Source: Ectocarpus siliculosus | Lineage: Eukaryota; Sar; Phaeophyceae; Ectocarpales; Ectocarpaceae | Assembly: GCA_000310025.1 (NCBI GenBank) | Contig: FN649750.1 | Location: 2,639,134 to 2,696,023, forward strand | Direction: 5' to 3' | DNA length: 56,890 nucleotides | Shown here: positions 32,501 through 43,400 of the stretch, one piece after another | Position numbering within the stretch: the first letter of the stretch is position 1 | Layout: the number at the start of each line of letters is the position of its first letter | Position numbers and translations under genes: made by a program | The notes under the pieces: generated by a model | What the model saw: only the letters and a program-made list of their open reading frames with translations | Told to the model about the DNA's origin: nothing | Database searches by the model: none

Positions 32501-34931
32501 AAGCAGACCGCGCTAGTCGGGTGAACATTGAAAATGTTTCAGTCTCAGTGAGGCCGATAAACGATAAACAGAAAGCTCTCCTAAAAGCGGGTATATTACC
32601 AACGAGCAAAGCGCTTGGTGCTCGTTTTGGCGGAATATGAAGTTCTTCACACCGAAATGTGTATGTGTTGAATGGTTCTCTGTTATTGTTATTGTTGTTG
32701 TTGTTGTTGTTGTGGCAGGTAAGAAGCTCGAGATCTGGCTGCGGAACGATTGTGTGGCCAAGGGAAAATTGCGTGACATGGATGAGGTACGACAGCAAAT
32801 TCTTCTTCTTTTTTGGAGAATAAGAAATATCAAATACATTCACGCTACATAGTTTTTGGGTGTTATATCTTTTTTTTGCCGCAGGCAAAGCGCTCGAGGT
32901 CCGACTCTGGATCAAGAGTTTCAGGAAGAAAAAAGTCCGTGACATGGACGAGGTAAGGGTTGTTGTTGTTGTTGTAGGCATCTGTGCTCTGCCGTATACC
33001 GATATATTTTTTTTTTGGTCAACGGCGGACCGAAGAGCAGCTGCCCCCCCCCCCCCACGGCAAACCAACCTTGCACGAGAACCACCGATCGATCGTTCAG
33101 TCTCGTCTGCGTGCCCCCTCCCCCCCGGGGTGATACTATTGTCCCGGCACGCAACGCAGTCAGCCCAACCCGCGCGTGGAGAAGACCTAGGGTGTTGCAT
33201 GGTAGGCTACAGAACGCGGCACCACTTGAGGACCTGTTAATATTTTTGCCGACGCTCGTTTCTTACTTTGTCTATGTGGTACAGCACCCCCACGGCGGCT
33301 ACAATATGAGGGTGTGGTGGAGGCTTCTTACTGAGCACCTGTTGTTCTTATGGCCAAGCTCTTAGATTTTGTTGAGGCTGAATTTCTCCAATGGTGAGAT
33401 CTTAAGTGGTGGCGCGTTCTGTATCTGTAGAGTGCGCCACCACGAAGACATACCATTGTACTCCTGCTCCCGTTTTCTCCCTTTGTAAACCTCCCCCTGC
33501 CGCGGGCGTTCCATTATTTCCACCTCAGGTAGCCCAGTACAAGCTGGCCATGTCTGTCTTCGTTGTTCCCGCTGTAGTCGCGCTCGGGGCCATGGCTCTC
33601 ACCAAGGGCCCGCTGGGGCTAAGGGCCGGGTTTAGCCTCCTCGTGTCCCCGGCCTGGCTCTGGATGACGGTCCGCTGGCTGGAGGACGGCGTGGCCTGCC
33701 TCAACGCCTGCGTGGAGCTGTCGACGCTCCTGACCCGCAGGGGGCAGGTGAGGGAGGGAACATGCCAGAGCTGCCCAGGGCTGTGGCGTTTCAATTTTTT
33801 TCCGCCGTACATAGTGAATTGGAAGAATGTGTTGGCGCGGTTCCCTCTACAATGCTCTCCGATCGATCCAAATCAATCTTTAGCGCTGTGTGTGGTGCCA
33901 GATCAATCGAGAGGGGTGCGCACTGCCGGGGGGAAACCCGTTGCGTCGTCGCTTTCGCGAAGGAAAAACGCCCTTCTTGATTCCACCGGGCCCTGTTGTC
34001 GACACGCTCACGTCCCACGAAAGACAGGGCGCTGCGATAGTTGAATATCCATCTGGTGTTGTTGTTGTCATTGTGGTTGTTACTCCGCTGCTGTCCCCAG
34101 TGTTTTTTTTCTTCATTTATAACAATCAATTCATCTCTATCCAAGATGAAGGGTCTAGGATAAGATAGCAATGAAGTCATAGCGAGCGTTAGCGGAGCAC
34201 TGCCTGTGTTTCGACGATTCCCCAAGCAACACAGTATTTTTCTGTCATCGACCCTGTAATAGGTGGAGAAACTGCGTGACGTGCGCCGGGGGCTGGAAGC
34301 GAGGGTCAAGGCGACCGCGCAAGAGCACAGCCTCCCATCCCCGGAGACCCTCAAGGCCGAAGCCCCCGCCCGCTACAAAACCCGCCGCTTCTGGAGGTAC
34401 TTCAGCCCCAAGCGGAGGAGGAAGATGGAGTGGGGAGAGGTGAGTTCTACTAAACACCGTTATGTTAGTCATCCCATCTGTGTATCGCCTTCCTAGCGGA
34501 AAAGGGAGCTGGAGTGGGAACATGGGGAATTTTTTTTTTCCCCTCCACCCGTCCGTGAGGGGCAAGGTTTTGAGGGTTTTACGTTTTTTTTTTTCGGGCC
34601 GCAAGGAGGCATGAGCTGCGGGGTGTCATTTTGCTTTTGGGCATCCCGTGGGTTTCAAGGGGGGGGGAGAAAGGGCTGTTTTTTCCCAACCGCCGTGTTA
34701 ACGCCCACGTTTTTTTTCCTCGTCATTTTTGGGTGGACTAATCCCCCCCCCCCCCGCGCGCGCGTGCGCCGGATGGACCAGGTCGTGCACATGGGGCACG
34801 TGGGTTATGACTACCCCATAGCCGTGCAGGAGCAGCAGAACTTGGCCTACGGCAAGGGAGCGTCTCCGGAAGGAAGCGGGAGCGGGGCGACCGACACCAC
34901 CCCCCCCTCCGTCAAGGACAAGGCGGCATAG
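23539..34931 (+). CDS. Membrane glycerol-3-phosphate acyltransferase-like protein (Gpt2/Sct1 type, PlsC fold)
   Basis: The family transfers an acyl chain from acyl-CoA to glycerol-3-phosphate or DHAP, the first step of glycerolipid synthesis in the ER. Twelve exons with consistent phases give 581 aa: 23539-23640, 26269-26426, 27787-27988, 28587-28790, 29274-29413, 30258-30360, 31217-31327, 32121-32232, then 32719-32786 or 32885-32952, 33529-33747, 34263-34439, 34782-34931 (stop TAG). Motif I is NHGNSLTD (His54, Asp60), with His-x5-Asp spacing as in fungal Gpt2/Sct1. VPIQRR follows at about 97, and motif III is FPEGVSRYQSGLAPL (130-144). C-terminal membrane segments: LLLLATPGVIILSPLFGL (about 359-376) and two in the exon at 33529. 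The ATG at 23539 follows an in-frame stop at 23527. Lysophosphatidate acyltransferase activity is an alternative. Intron 1 holds the N gap. Confidence 0.88.
24041..24490 (-). CDS. Uncertain antisense ORF in acyltransferase intron 1
   Basis: The frame opens MAHSRGYQFTEEELQLIEHV and continues GFEWTLIASF, which resembles the start of a Myb/SANT-like helix but is too short to assign. Further down it turns His/Thr-rich, so only the first 30-50 codons may be coding. A possible second piece (KIQTGLSPWK followed by GTAATC) lies near 24117-24155. It may be a small nested gene or a transposon relic. Confidence 0.28.
   Translation of the reverse strand: MAHSRGYQFTEEELQLIEHVRSDASGFEWTLIASFVYGITTCCRHTTHLIEIHHVCREIHNTHCTVQQLYSLRRAAGSLRKHSIHTCTHRRLAVRDIYHSSRIGGWRHCLYRMEDSNRPESMEGNLRIFVWILGVLEMMQGAHHEVHRS
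25053..25657. other. Assembly gap (605 N)
   Basis: 605 undetermined bases lie inside acyltransferase intron 1. The open frame running through them on the minus strand is an artefact. Confidence 0.99.
25658..26060. other. Probable low-quality sequence after the gap
   Basis: The 400 nt after the gap are packed with homopolymers (long G, A, T and C runs, doubled letters almost throughout) unlike the rest of the window. They end in a C run at about 26041-26057, after which normal texture resumes. This looks like unpolished read-end sequence. Confidence 0.6.
26405..27340 (+). repeat. 25-bp minisatellite starting at the exon 2 splice donor
   Basis: Roughly 35 units of about 25 bp, consensus 'gtgagtgcaaggatac' followed by 'gatctttgg', with variants (gtgagggaaatgatac, ggtctgttgg). 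The first unit boundary is the exon 2 donor itself: the last 17 nt of the exon (aaggatccgatctttgg) match the unit at 16 of 17 positions and are followed by GTGAGTGC. Long minus-strand frames over it are repeat shadows. Confidence 0.9.
27597..27775 (+). repeat. Dispersed repeat A, three tandem copies
   Basis: Three copies of 'cattggtcagctggttagcg' type with 'ggtcgatgctaac' and CA-rich tails start at about 27598, 27662 and 27725. They end about 10 nt before the acceptor of the exon at 27787. Confidence 0.75.
28448..28586 (+). repeat. CTG/CCG triplet tract abutting a splice acceptor
   Basis: CTG, CCG and 'ctgctgattcgg' repeats run directly into 'ctgctgcag', the acceptor of the exon at 28587. 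Confidence 0.85.
29045..29125 (-). repeat. Dispersed repeat B, copy in acyltransferase intron
   Basis: The minus strand reads 'gtactcatgcaaacgcatgc', then 'taccattgacctcgcacc', then 'gaatgccgggac', the same block order as at 4360 and 7636. Confidence 0.65.
30051..30092 (+). repeat. Partial copy of acyltransferase exon 6 start with acceptor
   Basis: 'tccaggtgggtgaaggtg' and the next about 20 nt match 30253-30288, the start of exon 6 (true acceptor before 30258). The copy then breaks into a T run, so it has an acceptor but no matching donor. Confidence 0.75.
31497..31646 (+). repeat. 75-bp tandem duplication in intron
   Basis: Two copies start at 31497 and 31572: 'tgtctcctatgtcgtcagt', 'tgccatagggcc', 'aatgtcgcgatta', 'gtgaaaaat'. 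There are only a few differences. It lies in the intron between exons 31217-31327 and 32121-32232. Confidence 0.85.
32719..32786 (+). other. Acyltransferase alternative exon 9a
   Basis: 68 nt between 'ttgttgtggcag' and GTACGA. After the upstream phase-1 G it encodes GKKLEIWLRNDCVAKGK, then LRDMDE, and ends in phase 0. It is homologous to exon 9b (shared K-LE--L and RDMDE). It can join 32232 to 33529 only if 9b is skipped. Confidence 0.75.
32885..32952 (+). other. Acyltransferase alternative exon 9b
   Basis: 68 nt between 'ttgccgcag' and GTAAGG. It encodes GKALEVRLWIKSFRKKK, then VRDMDE. It has the same length and phases as 9a but is more basic. Using both exons would add 136 nt and break the frame. 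Confidence 0.75.
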
Positions 34932-37900
34932 GGGGTTTCGTGCATGTACGCGTACGTACGTACGTATGCTGCGTAAGATACCACCCACCCCTCCCCCGTG
35001 GACAGGGTTTTTGAAGGGCTGGATTACTCCACGACGAAGAGGATGCTTACTGCCAACATTAGGTGATACGTTTCCGGAAAGCTCTCGACGACGTGACGGT
35101 TCGTAGTTTTAGGCACCGTCCCCGTTTGGGGCGGCGGGGTACATATTCGAGCTTCGAAAATGGGCCAAGGGGCTATGGTGTCCTACGCACACCAACGGAA
35201 ATGTGTAGCGTAAAAGAGGGTTTTCTCTCTCCGGCAAATTTTTCGTTGCAGACGTTTTTCATCGAACCACGGAGTGCAACTGAGTGGCGGAGTGCTTTCC
35301 CGGCATTCATCCTCTCTGACCTCCCCAATATTAGGGCACCATCATGTTATTGGAACCGCGCGGTTGCTCAAACGCAACAACCTGTGTATCTAAATCGTAG
35401 GTCTTGTGCACCCATGTTGGTGTCACTCACCTCTCCCGCGAAGCCGCTCACTTTACTTAGTAGCTCATCGTTTTTGGAATGACAGTTTCATGTTCAAGGC
35501 GTTTCTGTTCGTGTGGATGTGGTCTGGGTAACGAGAGAGAGAGAGAGAGAGAAGCGTGCCCTGCCGATTGTTGGATTTTGATGCTAGTGAAAATTGCGTG
35601 GACTTGTGGGATGGGTACGGAATGGTTGGAGGGAGGTGGAGGCGTGTTGTGTGCGTGCGCGGTCGAGGGGATTCGGGTCCATCGTGTTTTTTTTTTTTTT
35701 GGGGTGCGTCAGTTGATTGGTACAGACAGATAGACCGCGTTGTTTTGCGTGCCGTATGCTTGATGGTTGAGACCACAGGAGCCCAGAACAATTGGCAAGC
35801 ACGCATTGCAATTTTGATTCGTGTGTTTGAGTTCGTTTCATCGGAGTGCTGTGTTTTTGTGACGTCTATGCAGGGGGGTAGCCAGTCAACACCGTTCGGT
35901 GGATGATTGACGCGTGGCTTGGGAGAGAGAGCGGTGAAAGCACGTGGGTGCGTCTTAATTAACATTAGCATCGACTGCCCTAGCCGGATGGCCCATGAAA
36001 ACACGTCAGTCTTTAGTAGGAAAATGCGTACCAGAATGTGTGTTTTGAATGCCTATTGTTAGCTACAGCAGGAGCTACAGCAGGACCTCGACCCCCTGCG
36101 GTGCTTGCCACAATTTTCTTTGAAGACGTTTTGACGGTGCGGGATGTAAATACCGTGTTTCAGACCAAGATACCGCTTGCGCTTGCGAATATTTTGCGGG
36201 AAGATTTGAAGAAGGAAGTGTTAAGGGAAAATGACGAGGGAACGTCGGCCTGAATGTTTGTCGTTGTTGCTGCCGCTCGCTGCGGGGATCGGCAGAAAGG
36301 AAGTGCAATGTTCATCTGCACTTGATGCCGGGAATCTGTGTCCGTCATGTGCTCATTGCATTACTTTGAACGGTTGTGGCGGCGTCACACTTGCTTAGAG
36401 CTGGCTGTTTGTTGGAACGTGCGTTAGGCTTCACCATCAGAGATATGGACCAAAATAACTCTCATGCCTAGGAAAGGAGATTCCACACACTTGGGGATGG
36501 ACCGTTCTTCTCGACCACGGGTAGGTAGGCGGGGGAGCACAGGTGCCCCGGGGAAGCAAGAATTGGTCAAGAAGTTACGAGTACTTTCGGGAAGGCCAGG
36601 CGGCACAGACACGCCGTACAAAACTACAACCAAACGCCATCGTGCTCGCGAACTTTGACAAATTGAAGAAGCTGTGTGTACTGTGGCGCCTCACCCAGAA
36701 ACAGCAAGTGCTAATTGTCGCCCTCTTGGGCAATTCCAAAGGAGGCCATTGCATAATCTGATCCTACGCGCGATTTTCTGTTGATGTTGCAAAGCCAAAG
36801 ACTGCGCTTTGCATCATCGGTCAGCAATTAATTTCCGAACTGTTGTATCTACAGTACATAATTTTTTTTTCAGTGAATCTCTTTCGATATCTACACGCCT
36901 ACCTATCCGCACACCTATAGACTAATGTTTCTGTTTCACAACAATAGAACACCAATACCAATTGCCAAGCTGTTTGTCCGGTCTACAGCACGTCAGTCTA
37001 CACGACAGCTCCAGCCTTTCTGTCGCTTTTCGTCTGACGGTTTCAGGGTTTCAAACAAGGAGGCGGTAGCATCGGATAGCATCGGATATCAAACAGAAAA
37101 CGGCGGAGAGCCAAAAAACGCGGCGGGACCAAAAAAGACATGCAGCAACCAGCTCTGAGGAGGTTGGCACATCAGACATCAGATACACACCTGAAGGTTT
37201 CACGACTGATCCTGTGTGGACAAGATGTTTTTCGAGATCGCGATGGAGCGCCTTCTTTCTGCGGTGATCGCATCAATCATGATGCCATACTGGGGGTGGG
37301 ATGGATGCAACTTCGTTGCCTTCGCCCTCCTTGTTACCGCTATTTTGGCTGGGAGCATCTTCTTCAGCCTGATGATCTGGTGAGCAATAGGTTCACGCTA
37401 CATATGTACCTAGCAGAGGCCGGGGAGCAAGCGGGCGTGAAGGGCGCGGATCAGAAGAGTTGATGGGGGTACTTGCCCAGCTACTTGTAGGCTGGGCGCC
37501 GTTCGCCACCTTGTCTATGGAGTGCGTGCTACTGCTGTGCAGTGTCAAAGTTGCTGCTGAGATCCAACATCCACCCGTCAGACGGAGAGGGTACGCCAAT
37601 CGCGCTGTCGAAGGCCGTGTGGACAGGGGGAGCACCCATTTCACTTACTGAGGAAGACCGATCCACGCAAACATGGTACATAGACAGGACAGCATGGCGT
37701 TGTCTAGACTGAGAGAATAGACCCCGGATCAGCTAGTCTACTGGATCATGGATGCCTCTTTAGGATTTTAGTCTAACCGTATGAAACAAACGCCCTCCTC
37801 CAGGAGGTTGTCACCGTAGACTCCAGTACTACTGTATGTATCTACAGGATCTGGGGCTCTGAGATACTCATGATCAACAGTACTTGCAGGCAGATTTCTT

Positions 37901-37961
37901 GCTATAGCGGTCACTACTACTGCTGTACTTTGCCTGCGACACCCACGCACATTGCTGGCAG
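34932..37961. other. Region without secure gene
   Basis: After the acyltransferase stop there is a 'tacgtacgtacgta' run (34950-34970), expected 3' UTR and a GA run at 35531-35553. Two short frames could be exon relics: 36038-36253 (ends NILREDLKKEVLRENDEG) and 36543-36761 (NAIVLANFDKLKKL). Nothing could be spliced into a chain. Confidence 0.5.
37227..37385 (+). CDS. Uncertain small hydrophobic ORF (52 codons)
   Basis: ATG at 37227, stop TGA at 37383-37385. It reads MFFEIAMERLLSAVIASIMM, a polar turn, then FVAFALLVTAILAGSIFFSL: two possible membrane helices. CTG|GTGAGC near the end would also serve as a splice donor, so it may be an internal exon of a membrane protein. No family was recognised and there is no supporting neighbour. 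Confidence 0.25.
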
Positions 37962-40407
37962 GGGGCTGGTGACCAAGATGATCCAGCAGGGCGTTTCGAG
38001 CCTGCGGAGGAGATTGCGATCCGGTGCCCGCCCGGACGGAGGAGTAGTAGCAGAACCTGGCGATACCACGGTGAGCTGGGTATATCTATAAACCTGAACT
38101 CATTCATCTCCGACCATGTAGTACGCCGGCCGCACCGTGGCCGACGTATCTGGCTTGTTCAGGTGTACAGTTTTAGTCTGGTATGTCGGAAAATGAGCTT
38201 GAAGTATTTCGAAAAGTGTGTTTTCGTTCACCAGAACTGACTGTTTGGGACAAGAGCCGCCCATCTCAGAGCCTCGACTGGTACTACTGCTGTACAGTAG
38301 TACTGTAGCAGTATGTGCGGTCCAGGCTGCCGCTACACCCCTCATTGTTTTGTGTGCCGAAACCTAATCCCGCATACCAGCGCTGCATAGGTACTGTAGA
38401 ATCGGAGATATATTTGCCCAGATCGGAGTTTACCCGCACTGAAGCCGAGACTCTGTATCAACAAGCGCAACGTATTCGTGGCATTCTTGACGCACGTATG
38501 CAGGCTGAGCACGCGCGGGAACAGCAAAGGCCAGAGCGGCAAGGGCCGTCCCACGGGCGGGCGCACCTTGCCGGACGTGCGACTTTGAGGGTTCGGGACC
38601 GGCAGCGGGCGCAGCCGCAGCCACAACAACAGCAACGGCGCCATGTACCGCAGGAGCCACGGGAGGCTCAGCAGGGGCAACAGCAGCAGTTGCGGCAGGA
38701 GATGCAGGAGCCGATGGACAAGGTGCGCAACCGCGTGCACAATACGGCGGAACTCCCGCGCCTGCGCGATCAGGTGCGGTTGCCGGAGCACCTGGCGATG
38801 TCGCGGCAGCGGTTAGATCAGGAGCGGTGGTTGGAGCGGAGCCGCTATTTAACCGCCCAGATGAAGCTTCTGGACCGGGATAAAAAGGCGAAGCATGAGC
38901 ATGAGTGGTTGGAGCGGAACCCCAATCGGTACGCCCAGGCGCTGCATCAGAACTGGGAGAAGAAGGTGAAGCAGGAGCAGCAGACACGGGAGCGGAAGAA
39001 GCTGCAGCAGCAGGAGCGGGAGCGAGAGGCTCAGCAGGGGCAAAAGCAGTTGCGGCAGGAGAAACAGGAGACGATGAACAAGGCGTGCAACCGGGTGCAC
39101 AATAAGGTGGAACTGCCCTGCCTGCGGGATCAGGTGCGGTTGCCAGAGTACCTGGCGAAGTCGCGGAAGCGGTCGGACCAGGAGCGGTTGGAGCGGATCC
39201 GCATTGGGGTCGCCCAGGCGTGTCAGCAGGACCGGGAGAAGAATGCGAAGCTGGAGCAGCAGAAACGGGAGCGGAAGAAGCTGCAGCAGCAGGAGCGGGA
39301 GCTACAGGAGAACCAGCAGCGGCGACGGCAGCAGGAGGCGGACGAGCAGGCGAAAACGCAACAGCAGGATTTGGATCTGCTGTTGGAGCAGGGCTACCAG
39401 CACCTGCTGCAGCGGGAGCGGGAGCAGGAGCAGCAACAGCAGCAACAGCGAGAGAAGAAGAAGCTGGAGAGGCAGCAGCAGGAGCGGGAGTGGGAGAGGA
39501 AGAAGATGGCGCGGCAGCAGGAGCTGGAGCAGCTGAAGCTGCGGCAGCAAGAACAGGAGCGGAAGAGGAAGAAGAAGGTGGAGCAGGAGCGGGAAGCATA
39601 CTTTAGCGGGCTTTGGCAGCGGGAGCAGGAGCGGGAGCAGGAGTGGGAGCAGAAGCGGGAGCAGGAGCGGGAACGGCGAGCCCAAAAGAAAATGCAGCAG
39701 GAGCGCGAGTGGGAGAGGAAGAAGATGGCGCGGCAGCAGGAGCTGGAGCAGCTGAAGCTGCGGCAGCAAGAACAGGAGCGGAAGAGGAAGAAGAAGGTGG
39801 AGCAGGAGCGGGAAGCATACTTTAGCGGGCTTTGGCAGCGGGAGCAGGAGCGGGAGCAGGAGTGGGAGCAGAAGCGGGAGCAGGAGCGGGAACGGCGAGC
39901 CCAAAAGAAAATGCAGCAGGAGCGCGAGTGGGAGAGGAAGAAGATGGCGCGGCAGCAGGAGCTGGAGCAGGAGCAGCTGAAGCTGCGGCAGCAAGAACAG
40001 GAGCGGGAGAGGAAGAAGAAGGTGGAGCAGGAGCGGGAAGCATACTTTAGCGGGCTTTGGCAGCGGGAGCAGGAGCGGGAGCAGGAGTGGGAGCAGAAGC
40101 GGGAGCAGGAGCGGGAACGGCGAGCCCAAAAGAAAATGCAGCAGGAGCGGGAGTGGGAGAAGAAGAAGATGGCGCGGCAGCAGGAGCAGGAGCAGCTGAA
40201 GCTGCGGCAACAAGAACAGGAGCGGGAGAGGAAGAAGAAGGTGGAGCAGGAGCGGGAAGCATACTTTGGCAGGCTCTGGCAGCGGGAGCAGGAGCGGGAG
40301 CAGCAGCGGGACCGGCGAGCCCAAAAGAAAATGCAGCAGGAGCGGCAACAGAGGGCGGATGACCACGCGAAATCTCACGAGAGGTTGCAACACAGGCAAC
40401 AGACGTC

Positions 40408-40444
<37 letters not shown>

Positions 40445-43400
40445 AAGCAGCAGCGGGAGCAGCAGCTTCAGCAGCAGCTTCAGCAGCAGCAGCTTCAGGA
40501 GCAGCAGCAGCTTCAGCAGCAGCAGCTTCAGGAGCAGCAGCAAAAGCAGCAGCAGCAGCAGCAGCAGCGGCAAGGTCTAGCACGTCTCGGTGATTCTCAT
40601 GCCGTGAAGAATGCGTCGGAGACACCGCCCCCGTACCCAGGCCGTGACGCCGGCGCTACTTCGGGAACGCCCACCGAGCCCCGAAGGGGCACGACCTCGG
40701 TGCTGACCACGACGGTTAAGCGGGCCCTTCGCATGGCGGGCACGGAGGCCGAAGCGCGCCGCATCACCTTGTCGGCAGTGCTCCGCAACGACAAAGACGT
40801 TCCGGGGTCCTCAACAGGGTTGCCGCAGCAGCAGATTCGCGAGAGGGTGGAGCACACGCTCGACTTCTTGTGCTCCCCTGAAGCGAGCGGCCTCGGACGC
40901 AAGAGGCGGATGGGCTCCGGCAGGAAGGTAATCAAGACAATCTTCTGGGCGCACGTTGGGGCCATCGCCCGGCAAAGGAGACTGGCCAAGGCGGACGCGC
41001 TTCCTGGAAGTGCAGAGAAGCGGCAGGGGCGCAACACCGGTGGTGTCCTACCCGCTCCTCGCGACTCCTCGCCACGGGGGCAGGAACAGCGGGAGGCGCT
41101 AGGGCAGCACGAGCGACAACAACGAGGGATTCCACAGGTGAGGATGACTGATGACTCGTGTGAGTGCAGACTAGGCTATTGCGTACGAAATCGTTGGCGT
41201 GACCAGCCTTTAGCCGACCTTGCCGGTTATCATCCGCCCGTCTCCGTTCGGGGACATGTTTGACCGGCCCTCATTCACCCGAGGCATGCATACGACGATG
41301 GACTCGATGGGAAAACAACTGGCTCTTGACGATGTGTCCCACCCGCTTTTTTGCACGTTGGGGCATTGCAAACGACCTCCCGTCTCTTCGGTACCTCAGA
41401 CGACCATCGAGGCGAGGCCGCTGCCTGGTCTCACGCGGGATTTCCGGACGATCCAGGTGGAGCACCCACCTAAGAGTTCGTCAGCAGGGTTCTCCCTTGG
41501 AAGGGAGGCGACGAGGTGAGTTCCGCAACAACTCTCCATGCCAACCAGCTGCACACAACCTTTGGGAGCCGTCGTTCATCTTGCGATGCAGGTTCTGCTG
41601 AGTGAAGTAAACAAATTTGACACCACCTTTGGACTGTGGGACATGAGAAACTTGCTGTGACGCGGTCTACAGAAGGTGTCCGTGACGATGCTGGCCGCGA
41701 GGGATTTCTCAACCTCACAGCTGGACTTTCCCCGGGGGTAACCGTTTCGCCTCCAACTAAACAGGCAAGAGATGGAATCGTCGTTCCTCACGACGACCCA
41801 CGGCGGCAAGACCGTCAATGCGCTCCCATTCCTGCCGATTCCGCCGGTTGGTCCATTGGCAGGACGACGGGGAGGGGCATTCGGAGCATTGGTAAGAATA
41901 TGGATGATGGGGTCGTTGCTGTGTTTGTTTGTCATGCGCATTGAGCCTTTCGCCAGGCTCCTTGTCCATGGTATTTCGCTCGTTGGGAAGTTCTAACGTT
42001 TTCGTCGCACACACGCCCTTCGGCCCCTTCGGCCCCTTCGGCACCTCAGACGACCGTCGAGGCGAGGCCGCTGCCTGGCCTGACGCGGGGTGACCCGTTG
42101 AAGGTGGAGCACCCGCCTAAGGGTTCGTCGGGCGGGTTCTCGGTGGGAAGGGAGGCGACGAGGTGAGTTCCGAACCAGCCCTCCATGCCAATCAGCTGCA
42201 CACAACCTTGGGAGCTGTCTTTCATCTTTCGATGCGGGTGCTGCTGAGTGAGGTAGACAAATTTGACATTGTGGGACATGCGAACTTGCTTTGATGCGGT
42301 CTACAGAAGGTGGCCGTGAGGATGCTGGCCGGGAGGGATTTCTCAACCTCACAGCTGTACGTTCCCCGGGGGTAACCGTTGTGCTTCCAACTAAACAGGC
42401 AAGAGGCGCAATCGTTCCTCAAGACAAACTCCGGCGGCAAAACGGTGGATGCGCTCCCTTTCCTGCGGATTCCGCCGGTGAGAACATTGGCAGGACGAAG
42501 GGCAGGGGCTTCGGGAGCATTGGTAAGAAAAAGGGTGATGGGAATATTGATGTTGTTGTTTGTCTTATATATTGAGCCTTTCGCAAGGCCCTGACCGATG
42601 GTCACAAACAAGGTACAGAAATCACTAGCCCGTCGACAACGTATTGGTAGATATATCACACGCAGAGGAGGTAAATGCATCACAAAGAAGAGAGGAAGGC
42701 TTCCTCGTTGTCCATCGCGTGTGAGTCGAATCGCGAGTGCACACAACGGTCTTGCATGTCCGCTTTGCGCTTCCTAGAATCTGTTGTAATAGTATTCAAT
42801 TTCTGCCATTCCGCGACGGTTTAGTACCCTTGCATGTCTCCAGGACAACGCGTAGCACTGTTTGCATACCACACATCGCCAAATACTCCTTCCTACAAGC
42901 TAATACCGATCGCAGAATGAGAGACAATCCTAAGCAATCTAACCTCTCAACAGCACGAACAATATGCCCCCGTCCCCCTATTTCATGACGTCCCGCGTCC
43001 CATAGCTCCATGTGTTGTTGTTGCCCACAAACACCTAACGACGGCTGCATCCGACCGCGTCCTACCCGGACCCTCCGCAGCAGGAGAAGCCAGCGACTCC
43101 TACCGTAGCCATCCCGGCTGCGTCCGTTACCGCCGCCGCCGCCGCTGCCGTTCCCGTGCCCACCGGAACGGAAGAGAACCCAATCCACGGAACGGATTCT
43201 GCACCCGTTACCGCCGCCGCCGCCGCTGCCGTTCGCGTGCCCACCGGAACGGAAGAGAACCCGATCCACGGAACGGATTCTGCACCCGTTACCGCCGCCG
43301 CCGCCGCTGCCGTTCCCGTGCCCACCGGAACGGAAGAGAACCCGACCCACGGAACGGTTTCTGCGTACGTTACCGCTGCCGCCGCTGCTGCCGTGTCCGT

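Noticed and set aside
38430-40625. Long minus-strand Ala/Pro/Ser and Leu/Pro frames opposite the coiled-coil exon
   Set aside because: They are antisense shadows of CAG/GAG-rich codons; the plus strand has one continuous 900-codon frame with in-frame repeats.
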